From NCBI RefSeq assembly GCF_963678635.1, contig NC_087068.1, positions 34,359,436 through 34,419,435 on the forward strand: a DNA stretch of 60,000 nt, in the 5' to 3' direction. The stretch comes from Symsagittifera roscoffensis. Lineage: Eukaryota; Xenacoelomorpha; Acoela; Convolutidae. Shown here one piece after another: positions 42,257-56,211 of the stretch. The translations under genes and the position numbers were made by a program. Position 1 is the stretch's first letter, and each line of letters opens with the position of its first letter. The notes below the pieces were generated by a model, which saw nothing but the letters and a program-made list of their open reading frames with translations, was not told where the DNA came from and did not search any database.

Positions 42257-43645
42257 AGTACCTCATAACAAACTTAGATTTAGCAAAAACAAAAAAGAAC
42301 TAATTTCAAAAATAAATAACAAAACGTTAGATAACGAAGACAACTTAATAAGTAAGTCTCTAGGTGTCAATACGTCTACTGCATTATTTTACTTGACACG
42401 GTAAACATCATGTCAAAAACCGAACAGCAGACCAAGCTGCTATATCGTGAAAGGACGCAAACTGCAACGATTATCAATGCAGTAAAATTCCAATCTTTAA
42501 CATGAAATGAAAATTACTTGGAGCAGCAAGATTCATTTCGAAGCCAAATACCTCTCAATGATGTATAACCAAATTATATAACATAATAACGACTAATAAA
42601 AAGATACGAATGTCGTTCAATTCAAACAAATCTGCAAAAACTTTAAAACTTTTGTAAACTTAAAATTAATTGATTTAAAAAACACAAAAATTAGTTAGCA
42701 GTTAAATTGAAGCGTTTTTATTCAATGTATAAGAAGTTCTTTGCTTCTCAAGGACTCGTATCCCCACCCCTTCTGGCTAATGCTTCTTTGTCCCTTTATC
42801 TAAAAGATATCCATAATCATCTAGAAATTAATATCACTTAAATTTCTAATTTTTAATCAACCTTTAATTCATAAATTTTCATTTAACTTAAATCTTCAAA
42901 ATAAATAATTTCAAGGCCTATCCTTGTTTTGTAATAATCTAAACTTTCCTTAAGACTAGATCATCAAGGCTATCCTTGGAGCAATTAGAACAACTTTGTT
43001 CTCCCCACGTCTTAAAAAAAGTGTCTGACGACATCAAACGTCGTTAACTCTCCAAACCTTATCAACGACCCAGAATTAATAGAATTTTTTGAATAACTAG
43101 CCATTTTAATTAAGATAAACAGTGAAGAACTTCACTTGAGCCCCTCCTTTTAGTTGACCCAGCCAAAAACATCATAAACTTAGTAAGACCTACAATAAAA
43201 TCTAACGGTCTACTTGTGTTCTAATTATAACTGATTTAATTTATTATTCTCCAACCCTTGATCACAAATCACAACCCTAAGTAAGATTAAGTAAGTTTTA
43301 CTTAAAATAAATCGTAGCCACCGAGAAAGTAAAACATCATTCTAACTAACTGATATACTGTATCTCTCTCTCTCCAACCCGTCTACACTCGTCAACATAT
43401 GCCCCATGGTTAGGATAACCTCACAAAAACCGTAAGAACTAACAGTGTGCTAAATAAAATTTCTAACTCTTGGATTTTTCAACCATCGTCCAAAAATTTA
43501 TGTCAGGAGATAATTTAGGAAATGAAAAAACAATATACTCCACAATTGTTTAATTCAAAACGAAAGATACGATCTCGTAATTACACCGCACAAACAAAAA
43601 ATAGGATACATCAGATCGAAAAAACAATCGAGAAAAAAGGCTAAA
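42257..43645 (+). other. E2 leader, no clear gene
   Basis: About 1.4 kb between the primer-binding site and the first gag-region ATG. Mostly non-coding; contains a 9-bp palindromic AACGTCGTTA-type motif and C-rich segments near 42,760 and 43,360. A packaging signal would be expected here, but none can be read. Confidence 0.4.
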
Positions 43646-46600
43646 ATGACCGAACAACAACAAAATATTAAAGAAAAACTTTCCAAAACACGAAACGCAG
43701 TTTCAGAATCCGATACAACTACAAAAAAGAACCTCAAAATCTTCCAGATTTAATTGACAAAACAGATAAAGCAATTACCGACCAAAAATGTTTTTCCGAA
43801 TCAGAATCCGTAACGCCATCATCTATGAAAGGTAAATGCAGAAAAAAAAAATTCATAGCTTCGTAAGCCAGGAAGACTCTATAATTGGAATCAACCAAAA
43901 GGGCATATAGTAAGTTAGATATTAACTAATTCCAAAAAAATGATTCAATACAACGAGAATTTTGACAATCACTCTCCTTCCCTTTTTCATTCACCCACAA
44001 AGCAATCCCGCTAGAGGCCAAGTACAACTTTGCCATAAATTAATTGCAAACTTGTCTCAAAAAGGAAATTGCCCATGGAAGCAAGAACTTCCTGAAATAA
44101 AAATCAGTAGACTCGATCATTATCTACCAGGCATCAGTAATATAACTCCACATTACGGCATATTTACTATTGAAATATTACCACCACAATCATCAAATCA
44201 AACACCACGACGAAAACAAACAGATGATATAGAATTACAACTCTCAATATATTTCAGATTAAATTTAAAATATTCAACATCAAAACTCACAAAGAGCAAA
44301 CTCAAATTTCACAAATGATGTTTTTGCTATCATTTATAGCTAGGTATCTATATTAGAATCAAACGAAACATTTTACGTATCACCACCACAAACATCTCGA
44401 CATGCAAAAGTACGACAAGAAATCAATCTTTTTTCGCAATTTTTAGATACAATTCGTGAAACACTGATTGATAATGAAATCTTACAAATAGTGAAAACCG
44501 ACCTTCAAGTAAAACTAGCCTGGGTCATAATAGATTATTTCGAACACAAATTAGATTTACTTTCACCAGCAAGAAAAAATTTTCGAGAACAAACTACAAA
44601 CGATGAAACAGTATTGGTAGACGAAACATTATCTATGGGATCCTGAATGGTCGCATATAATATTTTTAAATAATCCTAACGATATATCAAGTACAGCAAA
44701 CGCCACAGTTTCTGTACACAAAGATTATTTAAAAGTAACACCACTGACAACTGATACAACACCCTCAAATTATAACACATTATTTAATGATAGGGCAAGC
44801 AATAATAGTTTAAATTCAACATTTATGAGTACACAAGAAACCCTTAATGGAACTAGAAGTCTGACACACCAAGAGATTCAAACTCGATCACATTTTATGA
44901 ACGACGAGTTAGTAGAAATAATACCTAAAACAACAACAGAGCATTTCTCTTATTCACCCAACACTCACAACACTACATAACATAAATACTTCTTTTCATC
45001 AAACAACATTCAATCAACAGTAAAACCATAAGTTGTTTCAAAATACTCCCAAATAGATTGTCAAACAAATAGACCAATGACTAAAACACGACAAAACAAC
45101 AAGCAAAAACAAGCTAACATGAATAAATTTGCAAACCAGAAATATGATTTTTTCACGAATAATAATATTAGCAACTCAACAGGAAAACCTCTTTATACAA
45201 CACGGAACCAAACTCAAGAAAAAGAATACAGGCAGCAGATACAAAAACCAGGATCTTAATCAGTATTTATTAATGAAAAACGAAAAAGTCCACCGGACCG
45301 TACTGAAAATCATCCATTTATTCAACAAAATAAAACTACAACAAACAGACAATTCACAAGAAGTCAACCACACTATTCTGAAGATAAAGATTACTTTAAC
45401 CGAAACCAATAACAATACAATAAACACCAATGAAAAAAAATGCTATAAATATGACTAATCAGATGATATTTATCAACCAGACATTTTTGATCCTCAAAAA
45501 AAATTCAGAAAAAACACATCAAACGCAACAACATTTTTTTGCTTAACAAAAAAATAGAGAACAACCAAGTTTCAACATGAAAACACAAGTCTACCCAAAT
45601 TCTCAAGGTTTTCAATCAAACTCAGTGCAAAACGAAATCCTATTGCCTTATTACTTGCAACAACATGAAATTACAAAAACCCAATTTACAAATTTTACAC
45701 AAATAGCAAACACTGCAGAATCACTTCAAATGACAATGAGTCCATATTTAGGGGTGAACCATCCATAACATCTAACAAACCACTCATGGTATTCACAGGA
45801 ACAGACCATGAATACTCAGTAGAAGACTATCTTAATGCAGTTACAGCAAACCTAATTTTGAATACAGGTCCAGAACTAATAAACACACGGCTTCATCAAA
45901 ATTGAATACATAGGCGTATAGAATTAATTCAAAGCACACTTGATGGTGCAGCTCAAAAATGGTTCCCAGTTTCACCCATAGAAATTAAACCCGACTGCAA
46001 AAACATTTGGACAAGAATTTTCAAAAATGTTTGAATGGAAAAGAAACAAACATCAGAGTTTTATGCAATGAAATTCGCAGACTTCCGAAAGGAACAAAAA
46101 AACAACTCGCAGTACGAAATAAACCCTAGTCCGAAAAGCTTATTCTCTTAATACACATGATTACAAAAATACGAAGATGAATGAAATCTTAATGATGACT
46201 AACACCACAATAAAGCAAAACTGAAATAAAAAAGAGAGCATCACTTCCATCATCAATTAGAGAACCCGATATAGAATTTAGAAAATTCGTAGATAAACTA
46301 GGAAAAGCAGAAATCAAAATGAAGCTAGAAGAAACAGAAAAATTGAAACAACAATATGTAAATAATACTCACACAAGAACTTCACATATTAACAATACTC
46401 AAGACTCTGATAATGAATTAGCAGAAAAAGTTACACAAATCTTGAACATTTATGAAAAGAATCCAAATTTAAAGACAAACCTTCATTCGAAAAACAGTGT
46501 AACTATTGTCGCAGGTAGGGACATAGTATTGCTGATTGTAGACAAAAACAGCAAGACACTTTAAAGACCACCAAAACATAGACAACCAAACAAATCTTTT

Positions 46601-47250
46601 TACCAATACAAGAAAAAGGATCAACATTTACCAAAAAAAATACAAAATAAAAATAGCTCAGGGAAACTACTTTCAAATAGCTATTGCAATGGCAGATCAC
46701 AATCCCCTTATTCAAATTATTCTCGCGGAAGATCACCAGACCGACGAAATTCACAAAATTATTCACAAAATAGATATAGCAGATCAATTAGTTAAAACAA
46801 CCAATTCAAAAATAATTATTTTCGATCAAACTGAAGTAAGATAATGATTCAAACTGTAACAGAAACCACTCATATTCAAACTCCCGAATTATAATCCACT
46901 TTAAAGATCGTTCACGGAACTCTTCTAATAATCGAAGTCGAAATTATTTAAATAACCGACATAGAAGTCACTCCAATAATAGATTATAAAATTATTCTAA
47001 TAATAAACCATACAATAAATATTATAACAATAAATCTCAGGAAAATTCAAGAAATAGAATTAACAACTATCAAAACAAATCAAGATAAAATTCTCAATCA
47101 CCACACCGAAATAATTCGCAATTTCAATCAAATAAAAAAAATCAAAACAACAGAAAGAATACACCAAAATATCAAAGGCAGATTAACCAAGTACAATCTA
47201 CAGATGAAACAATTCTAGAACCTTCAGGTATTGACAACACGGAAACCTAA
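43646..47250 (+). pseudogene. E2 gag region, heavily broken
   Basis: Several pieces in changing frames. From 43,646 there is a Gln/Lys/Ser-rich start (MTEQQQNIKEKLSKTRNAVS); at 43,962-44,316 a 118-codon piece with HYLPGISNITPHYGIFTIEI; at about 44,350-44,646 a piece without ATG with EINLFSQFLDTIRETLIDNE; then a Gln/Asn-rich part. At 45,787-46,140 is a capsid-like stretch, HEYSVEDYLNAVTANLILNT and TLDGAAQKWFP, resembling retrotransposon Gag. A CCHC zinc knuckle (Cys codons 46,498, 46,507 and 46,537, His 46,522; spacing C-x2-C-x4-H-x4-C) has a TAG inside it at 46,516. An Asn/Arg/Ser-rich tail follows to about 47,250. The length of sequence before the capsid is unusual and suggests an extra N-terminal Gag domain or separate ORF. 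Confidence 0.75.
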
Positions 47251-47462
47251 TTACAATTAAACCACAGCCACTTTGAAAGCACAGATGACGTAAGTGATAC
47301 AGAAAACACGCTATAAACAAGCTTAAAATATATCATGAATATCAAACTTCGAGTGAATCGAATTATTATCAAAATCACATTAAAAATTCTAATCCTGAGG
47401 AACCAGATAAGAACCAAATTACTAAAAATTACACCCCACATATAAATGAAATGAATTGAAAT

Positions 47463-47840
47463 ATGAATAACATATACCAGCATACAACAGAAAAAACTTG
47501 GACAACTCCACTTCTTTTAGAAAACCCGAAAAACAAAAATTTTCAACCAACAGACCTAGAAAGAGATTTTTTTAATCGTCTCTGGTGCAGAATCAATTAT
47601 TATTTGCATATCAAAAACCTACATCCAAAACTTGCACAAGGCGCAAGTTTAATGAATTATGGAAAACTACAACTATTTCTTATTCCAACTCGAGCAATGG
47701 AACAAAACAAACTTTCACACAAACCATTCAAACAAATATTCCACATAACAGAAATTAAACAAAACATAGTTGGAACCCTATTTATTACTAAATAAATAAA
47801 ACTATCAAAATTTTAAACAACAAACTACAAATTAAAGATT
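47463..47840 (+). pseudogene. E2 protease region
   Basis: A 110-codon open frame with FFNRLWCRINYYL near the start and NYGKLQLFLIPT, ITEIKQNIVGTLFITK near the end. The position between gag and RT and the closing hydrophobic N-I-V/I-G strand fit a retroviral aspartic protease, but the D-T/S-G active site is not readable in this frame and is presumably mutated or shifted. The frame stops at 47,793. Confidence 0.5.
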
Positions 47841-48387
47841 AACATACAAAACTCAAAAATACATCCCTAATAATTTTTCAAAGACTAAAACATCCATTTT
47901 TTTCAAAATTTTACCCGATCATTTAAAACCATTAACTGGACATGTATACGATTTTTCCATCAACCAAGTACATCAAGATAACACTTATCAAAAAAACACA
48001 AACGTATATGTCTGATCATGAATTTAAACCATTTCACAAAATCTTAGAGTAACGATTTCATCTATCAAATACTCTAAAGGTACAAACACAGATCAAATAG
48101 CACTACATATAAATTATAATTCACCATATAAAATTACAGCACCATTAGGAATTTTAGAATATTGCTAACCAGATACAACATTTCACCCTACACCGGAAAG
48201 AGCATTCAGTGAAAACAATATTTTAAATTTATTTGTCAATCAACAATTCTTAATGAAGAATTATCCAATAAAAATATTACAAATGATTCAAAACGAAACA
48301 CAAAAACCCCCTATTCACAAAAAACCCTATTTTAAACCAACACTCCAAATCTCAAAATAAACAAGTGAACAACAACAATTCTTAACA

Positions 48388-49320
48388 ATGTTAAATTTTC
48401 ATTATTGTCAAATCAATCAACAAGAATTTGAACAACAAGGAGATATATTAATGAAATATCCCATGGTTCATGCCACATCCAAATTTTATGCCACATCGAA
48501 AAATCTATTCAATACTTCATTTCCACTTAAACCCGACGCAGTTTTCAAAAAACAACGTGCAAGTAAAGTACCAACTCACTTACAAGACAAAGTGAACAGA
48601 CTTCTAGACAATCTTGAACAATACGATATTATCTCATCGGTAAACAAAGAACAAAAACCCAAAGGAAACACGTTCTTTAACCCCGTAATTAATCTCGCAA
48701 AAGGCGAATCACTAAAAATCGTTCTAGATGCACGATATCTCATTTCCTCAATGGATGAATGAAAATGCAATTGGCCTATAGAACCAATACAATTAAAAGT
48801 TACAAAACTAAACGGACAATACTATACAACTGCCAATATGAATAGCGCATAAAATCAAATGCCACTGAATGAACAACCACGTCGACTAACACAATTTGCT
48901 ATTGGAAATCAACAATACGAAATCCTAGACTGTTTTACGGTATATCCATAGGACCAGCAGCTTTTTTCAGCATTTATGAGTAAAATTTGTAGACCAAAAT
49001 TTCTTGGCAAAACGTTATTTTGAATTTAGACAATATTTTGATACAATCACAAACAAGAAAAGCTTCAAGTTTCAGAAAAAATACAAAAACTTGCTTAAAG
49101 GAAATATGAAAGCAGCCACAGATAAATCACATTTTTGCTTACCCGTGTAAAATTCCTTGGACATATTATCAAAGGCACCACAGTCACACCCATAAAAACA
49201 CGAATAGATGTAGTCCTAAAACTTCAATGACGATCAAATTAAAAGAAAATCCAAGATTCCTTGGAATGCTTATTTTTTCAGGTAAATATGTTTAAAAAAT
49301 AATGCAACTATATCTCAGAC
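48388..49320 (+). pseudogene. E2 reverse transcriptase
   Basis: Begins with PLKPDAVFKKQRASKVPTHL and NPVINLAKGESLKIVLDARY (finger and palm entry). After a TGA at 48,760 come NWPIEPIQ-like and AIGNQQYEIL segments (to about 48,930), then a frame change to FSAFMSKI. The catalytic Y-x-D-D is NLDN (49,023-49,034), losing both the Tyr and the second Asp. Further decayed thumb segments run to PRFLGMLIFSGKYV near 49,290. Ty3/gypsy-type by motif order. Inactive. Confidence 0.88.
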
Positions 49321-49329
49321 CAAATTATA

Positions 49330-49850
49330 ATATTCTTAGATGAAATAAATTTGAATGGACATTAGAACATCAAAAAAGCTTCGATGAAATCAAAACCCTT
49401 CTCACAGAACAAATTTCAAACACAGTCCCAGATGCAAATCAACCACTCTATGCTATGTGCGATGCTTCCAACTTTGGAATTGACGCAGCACTCTTATAAT
49501 CACATAAAGGTACAAAAAATGAATCTAATATCAGCAAATTCAAGACTTTTTACACAGGCAGAACTCACAGCCATTGTAAGACAATAAACAGCCATAAAAT
49601 ATCCATTAACGGAGTATGAATTCTTAATCCTTGGATCAAAATAACCAACAGTTTTAATAACAGATCATAAACCTATAACTTTTCTCTTTACACAAAAATG
49701 TAATTCAAACTTAAGAGTACACCAACTGAACTGATAACACGAAAAACAACAGTAGAAATACCACAAAATATTTAAAAAACCTCTCGCAAAAGACGAAACA
49801 TCACGACGATTAGAATGTAGATACGCGGTAAAAACTGACTCTGATAATAA
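49330..49850 (+). pseudogene. E2 RNase H domain
   Basis: Shows AMCDASNFGIDAALL (first Asp), SANSRLFTQAELTAIV, where the Glu lies, EYEFLILGSK and VLITDHKPITFLFTQK (second Asp region), with intervening stops. Typical order for the RNase H following a Ty3 RT. Confidence 0.82.
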
Positions 49851-50409
49851 GCAAAAAAATACTTTAGAAAATTTTCCCTCATATCTCCGCTATCAAAACA
49901 ACCACTGTGAAGTAGATTTATTAGGAAAAAAAATATTTAAGCCAAAATTATATTCATCATGGATAAAAAATAGCATACAGCGGAAAACACCTAAACAAAA
50001 ACCACAACGCAACAAATCATTCCCACTAATAGAAAAAAAATCTCATAGAAACCATAAAATTGCCAGGTCCTCCCGAATTAGATCAAAAATAAACAACCAA
50101 TAGAATATTTAATTTACAAGACCCCTTAGATAATAAACCTCTTTCAAAAAATGAAAATCATTTTTTTTCTTCCAAATACAGAAACAATGACGCTTCACTA
50201 ATTACAAAAACCAAAATCTTGACCCTGTCATCCGACAACTTAAATCTCGGCACAAATATAAAAGGAAACCTCCTAAAGCCGATATCACAATATTCGGAAA
50301 TAAAATATTACCCCGATATTTTCGAAAATTTGACAAAACAACGATTAATGAAAACACTGACCTCTTGAATAATACTCTAAAGACACAAAAATACCTTGTC
50401 TCCGACTGA
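49851..50409 (+). other. E2 RNase H-integrase linker, decayed
   Basis: Sequence continues the pol polyprotein in changing frames (for example SYLRYQNNHCEVDLLG-like pieces) but no domain is assignable. Confidence 0.4.
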
Positions 50410-51890
50410 GCTCAATTCTTATTGCACTTCATGTCTCACATTCCTTACATACAAAAGGACATGCAGGATCAGAAAAAAAAACATTCAAAATTCACTCAGC
50501 ATTTTTTTTCCATATGTAGCGAAATCGAGAAAAGTACTTTGCAATGATTGAATGACATGGCAATTAAACAAATCAATCCCACACCAAACACAACTAGCAC
50601 AAAAACAGGATTTTAAAGGTCAAAGTCTATTTTTCAATCAGAGAAATTCAGTTGACACCAAAGGCCCTATATCACCCTCCTCGAAAAGAAATTCGTATAC
50701 AATCGTAAAAGTTGATGTTATTAGTAGCACATTATGTAGCACTTAATCATGTACCTCATTATATTACTTATTATGTTTATACAAAACTTTATGAACATTG
50801 AATAGTAACAATTGGACTACCAGAAATCCTTGTCACAAACAATAGCACAGAAATCATAAATAACGAAATCATTACATTATACCACCTTTATAATATCAAA
50901 CATAAACCCCGGACATCCCATGCCCCATGGACAAATGGATTAGTTGAAGGCATGAACCGTTCGCTACAAGAAAACATTTGATGTACAATAAATGGAAACA
51001 ATAAAAAATACACCGAATGGTCAACAGATGCAAAAAAACGCTTCCCATTAGCCTATAACTCTGAAACCACAACAACATTTGGATTCTCGTCATTCGAAAT
51101 GGTTTTTTATCGAAAACAACGTAGGCCAATAATGTTCACAGCAAACTCAAAAAGCGCACAAGGTTGTTGTGAACCCACTAAAGACTCAATGTTATAATTT
51201 AGCACCTTACACACATGACGAAGATCATTTTCACCATCCACAAATTTTAAAATTAGCCCCGGAACACATGCAGCTTGGATTTCAAACAGAGATAAAAACA
51301 ATGAAATTTATCAAAAAATGCTAAGAAGCTGTTGCAAAGACAAAACATTCAAACTAAAATAAATTTACGTCTTACACCAGAATCGAACCATAAAAATTGG
51401 AATATTTGTTTTAACCCCAAATTTTATTATTCAAAAACGAATCTCCTAAAAGTTACAACCTACCCGGAAAGAACCATTTCAATTAATCGAACAACCTATA
51501 GACGCACATATAAACCTATCGATCAAAACAAAAAGACCTAGTACAACATCGAAATAACCTTATACCATACTATCCGAAAGATAATTAACAAAATTATACT
51601 ACTTCACAGGACTGAAACTTATTGAAAAAAAACACAGAAAAAAAACGTACATCAAAAATCACAAAGCTTCAGTCATTTACCACCATCGCCGGACATAATT
51701 CAAAGAGAAATACCAGAAAAACCTGAAAAGCAAATAGTTCAAGAACAAAGATTAAAGCGTAAGCTCCAAGAGAAAAATCACAACAACGCCAACCATCTCG
51801 CCTTAGAAATCAGCTAAGAAAATAATCCAAAACTTTTATCCTACAATCTGAAAAACTAAAGAAAGTAGAATTTCAGAAACCCTCTGATTA
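50410..51890 (+). pseudogene. E2 integrase
   Basis: Parallel to the E1 integrase. A zinc finger begins near SHIPYIQKDMQ and MTWQLNK; DTKGPISPSSKRNSY keeps the first Asp; the second catalytic motif is VTNNSTEIINN, where Asp is replaced by Asn; WTNGLVEGMNRSLQE keeps the Glu. Many stops and frameshifts, including through the GPY-type region (about 51,460). The tail ends near 51,890 with LKKVEFQK, as in E1. Inactive. Confidence 0.87.
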
Positions 51891-52474
51891 ATTAAAAAAA
51901 ACATTAATAACTTTTTTAGAAAAAACTTAGAGTAGTTTTCAAATACAAACATTCATTTTCTCTCTCGAAATAACTAGTTCGAAATCAGCCACTCAAAGTG
52001 GTTTGATATCATCTCATTAATCTTTAAACACCACTAATATTAGCAGATATATCTCCAACTTGAAATAGATCTATAACTATCACTCAAAGAACTCCAGGTC
52101 AAAATTATGCACTAACTTTGTATTTGACAATTTAAAAAATTATCATATAAAAGTTGCAACCCTCATCTATCCTTCAAAACAAAAATCAACAACATTGTCT
52201 CAATTTATACCCCTAAAAAACATATCAAAAAAGCCTTAAGACAAAATTCAACATGATCACTTAGCCCAAGGCCGTCCTACCTCCCAAAAACCCCTGATCA
52301 TCCCATAAATAAAAACAAGATTAAGGAAATTAGCAACCCAAACACCCATGCTTCCTTTCACCAAAACTCTTAATATCCAACCCTCTTGCCAAAAATCATC
52401 AAACAATTCGACCAATCTTGATTTCACCTCCAAAAAAAATTAAAAAATAGTTCGACGAAGCAAATCAATTTTCA
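51891..52474 (+). other. E2 counterpart of the conserved non-coding block
   Basis: Matches E1 31,690-31,870 in patches such as ATCTATAACTAT and ACTCCAGGTCAAAA, and has no ORF. Confidence 0.55.
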
Positions 52475-52703
52475 AATGCTTCATTCAAATTCATTTCAAC
52501 AAAAAAATATTCATTTCAACTCTTCTCTCAATTTTTTAACATTTTTTCAACATTGTATTTTTTCTTCGCCGATTTGTAGAACTTGTAATCCTCTTTCTTC
52601 TAATTTTTTGCAGCCGATTTATAATTTTCTTTTCCCCTATACAAACCTCACTCTCCAAAACCTTTGAACACCTAATCAGGTACGAAACTTAACAATTTTC
52701 TAA

Positions 52704-53819
52704 ATGATACAAAGCCTACTAAGTATTACAGATATTTTTATTATTTTGTAATTTTCCTCATATTTCTTGTTTCTCTAATTTTACCAGCATTCAAATGCAA
52801 CAAAGTCAATCGTCAATTTGCATTGGCAGCTATTTTATTAATAATTTTCACAGGAGAATGTTTTAAAAACATAAACCTAAGTAAATAAAAAAAACAAATT
52901 TACTTCAAAAATTGCCAGCCCAAATCCTATGAAGAAATCCCCGCCAACCACTTCATCCCATGATCCCCCGACAACACTAACATCTAGCCAAACAAATCAA
53001 CCCCAACCGACAACACGTATTTCATTGTAGAAAATCCTTAAACATTTAAAGAAAGACAAGCACCATTATCCGAACCATTAACACATTAACACAGCCATTC
53101 GTCAAGCACCCCTAAGTGAACCACAATACGAACCAACATAAACATCTACCCATCACTCCAACAGGACCTTAACAGAACTAGACACTTAAGCCAAAACCAA
53201 AACTTGACAACTACAATAGAAAAACAAATTATTCACCCCCGACGGACCCGTAATCTAACAACACCGAGAGTTCATTTTAATATGCCCTCATCACCATCGT
53301 CGACTCACCTAGACTTTTCTAGTAATACCCTACTAAACACCACCACCATCACTCTAAACTACTTCCGAACAAAAAACCCCAAACATTCCATCAGATTATT
53401 TGGCATCAACGCCAACCTCTGAACAAATCCGTGAAAATTCCTTTAATCCCCCCACTTCATCACAAACAGATATCGTGACCTAAAAGGAACAAGTACATCT
53501 TTACGATTACATTGGAACTCCTTTGTAGCACCCTCTTTTGACTTCAATATCGACACGATATTCATAAGGATATTCAAGAACATACAAATCCTTTCACAAC
53601 ATTACTTAACCCTTAACTTCGAAATAACAAAAAGTTAAATAATTTGGTTATCAGTCATTTTCACTATCACCACCAAATATAACAGCTCAATCTTAATCTT
53701 TACACCTCCCTTTATCACAACAGAACGTATATACAAATACGACGGATATATAAAAAAGACTATCGGTTAGATCACATTCTATAATCCCTTTTCAGGATTA
53801 TCATACACATGTATCTTCT
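52704..53819 (+). pseudogene. E2 copy A: membrane ORF and Pro/Ser-rich pre-env ORF
   Basis: ATG at 52,704 (MIQSLLSITDIF) corresponds to the E1 membrane ORF. It is followed by PPTTSSHDPPTTLTSS, PRRTRNLTTPRVHFNMPSSP, YRDLKGTSTS-like and FITTERIYKYDGY segments in shifting frames, ending just inside the env ATG region at 53,809. At least four lesions. Confidence 0.65.
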
Positions 53820-54834
53820 AATAGTTTTTTTTCAAAAAAAAATCTTTTCCCTTCTAGTTTATCTAGAATCTGTACCCCATCGCCGAACAGTCCCACAAGA
53901 CCTCATAGTCACACATTACGATTGTAAAGATAATCAACAAAAAACATTACAAAATATGCAATTAATCAAGGAACACATGGCGAATCTGATTCAAAGATAT
54001 TGAATCAACAACGATAGTACCAACACTCTACTCCAAATCCCGAGCTACCATGTTCAGATGATATAAACTTAGAGCCAATCTCAGAAATGAAAGTATATTT
54101 TTTACAAGTTTCAATAAGCAAAAAAAAAACAGACTCGATCATGAATCCTTCACCAAAGTAATATCGAAAGACTTAAACATCTTAACACTGAAGATTATAA
54201 AAACAAACTACAACGTTTAAAAAAGTCAAAAACAAAAAAAAATCGAAAATAAGTAAATTTTCATGTTTTTCCAGACTCTATAACCAAGCACAACACCAAA
54301 GACATACAAAATTAGACAATAAATTCCCATATCATGGCGCACACGGACGTTTAACCCATGACCTACACGATAGAAAACCACATATCGGAATCAAAAAACC
54401 ATCAAATCGTAAAGCCGACACCAAAAACATAGGCTACCACGAAATAAGTTTTTTCGATTGGAAAATTCAAATAGAAAAGAGTGCAATTAACAAGAGATCT
54501 AAAAGATTACACTATATTGTCTCAAGGAATCCACTTGTCTTGTAAAAAGGATCAAGGATATTGCGATCCCACTACACGAACACATGAAACCATAGTTTGA
54601 TTCGCCGAAGACACTTGCACCACATTTCAAACTGCTAAAATTCAAGCAAGGATGATAAAATTTCACAAGAAATATTTCATCGAATCTATACCTTTTGAAA
54701 CAATCAAACCTGACCGAATCAAATCAAATCCAAACAAATATAAAAACAACGAAGGTATAGAAAAAAAATTAACACATTTTCAAGTTTACCGTTGAATACA
54801 AAAAAGGCATCGACATAAAAACAGGCAAATTAAT
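53809..54834 (+). pseudogene. E2 copy A: 5' half of env
   Basis: ATG 53,809; VTHYDCKDNQQKTLQN, LTHDLHDRKPHIG-like, CDPTTRTHETI and EDTCTTFQTAKIQARMIKFH pieces align with E1 env. It is cut at the duplication junction, and several stops occur earlier. Confidence 0.75.
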
Positions 54835-55090
54835 AATGCTTCTTTCAAATTCAGTTCTATCAAATTGCTTCTTTCAAATTCAGTTCAACAAAAAATATTC
54901 ATTTCAACTCTTCTCTCAATTTTTTAACATTTTCCAACATTGTATTTTTTCATCGCCGATTTGTAGAACTTGTAATCCTCTTTCTTCTAATTTTTTGCGG
55001 CCGATTTATAAATTTCTATTCCCCTATACAAACCTCACTCTCCAAAACCTTTGAACACCTAATCAGGTACGAAACTTAACAATTTTCTAA

Positions 55091-56211
55091 ATGATACAAA
55101 GCCTACTAAGTATAACAGATATTTTTTATTATTTTTGTAACTTTCCTCACTTTTCTTGTTTCTCTAATTTTACCAACTTTCAAATGCAACAAAGTCAATA
55201 GTCAATTTGCATTAGCAGCTATTTTATTAATCATTTTCACAGGAGAATGTTTTAAAAACATAAACCTAAGTAAATAAAAAAAACAAATTTACTTCAAAAT
55301 TGCTAACCCAAATCCTATTAAGAAATCCCCGCCAACCTTTTCACCCCATGATCCCCCGACAACACTAACATCTAGCCAAACAAATCAACCCCAACAATCA
55401 ACACGTATTTCATTGTAGAAAATCCTTAAACATTTAAAGAAAGACAAGCACCATTATCCGAACCATTAACACATTAACACAGCCATTCGTCAAGCACCCC
55501 TAAGTGAACCACAATACGAACCAACATAAAACATCTACCCATCACTCCAACAGGACCTTAACAGAACTAGACACTTAAGCCAAAACCAAAACGTGACAAC
55601 TACAATAGAAACACAAATTATTCACCCCCGACGGACCCGTAATCTATTAACACCGAGAGTTCATTTTAATATGCCCTCATCACCATCGTCGACTCACCTA
55701 GACTTTTCTAGTAAAACCCTACTAAACACCACCACCATCACTCCAAACTACTTCCGAACAAAAAACCCCAAACATTCCATCAGATTATTTAGCATCAACG
55801 CCAACCTCTGAACAAATCCGTGAAAATTCCTTTAATCCCCCCACTTCATCACAAACAGATATCGTGACCTAAAAGGAACAAGTACAGCTTTACGATTACA
55901 TTTGAACTCCTTTCTAGCACCCTCTTTTGACTTCAATATCGACACGATATTCATAAGGATATTCAAGAACATAAAAATCCTTTCACAACATTACTTAACC
56001 CTTAACTTCGAAATAACAATAAAGTTAAATAATTTGATTAATCATCCATTTTCACTATCACCACCAAATATAACAGCTCAATCTAAATCTTCAAACCTCC
56101 CTTTATCACAACAGAACGTATATACAAATACGACAGATATATAAAAAAGACTATCGGTTATATCACATTCTATAATCCCTTTTTAGGATTATCAAACACA
56201 TGTATCTTCAA
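55091..56211 (+). pseudogene. E2 copy B: membrane ORF and Pro/Ser-rich pre-env ORF
   Basis: Same order and mostly the same lesions as copy A, with small differences such as ATT for ATG before AAGAAATCCCC (55,318), which shows the ATG in copy A is not conserved. Confidence 0.65.
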
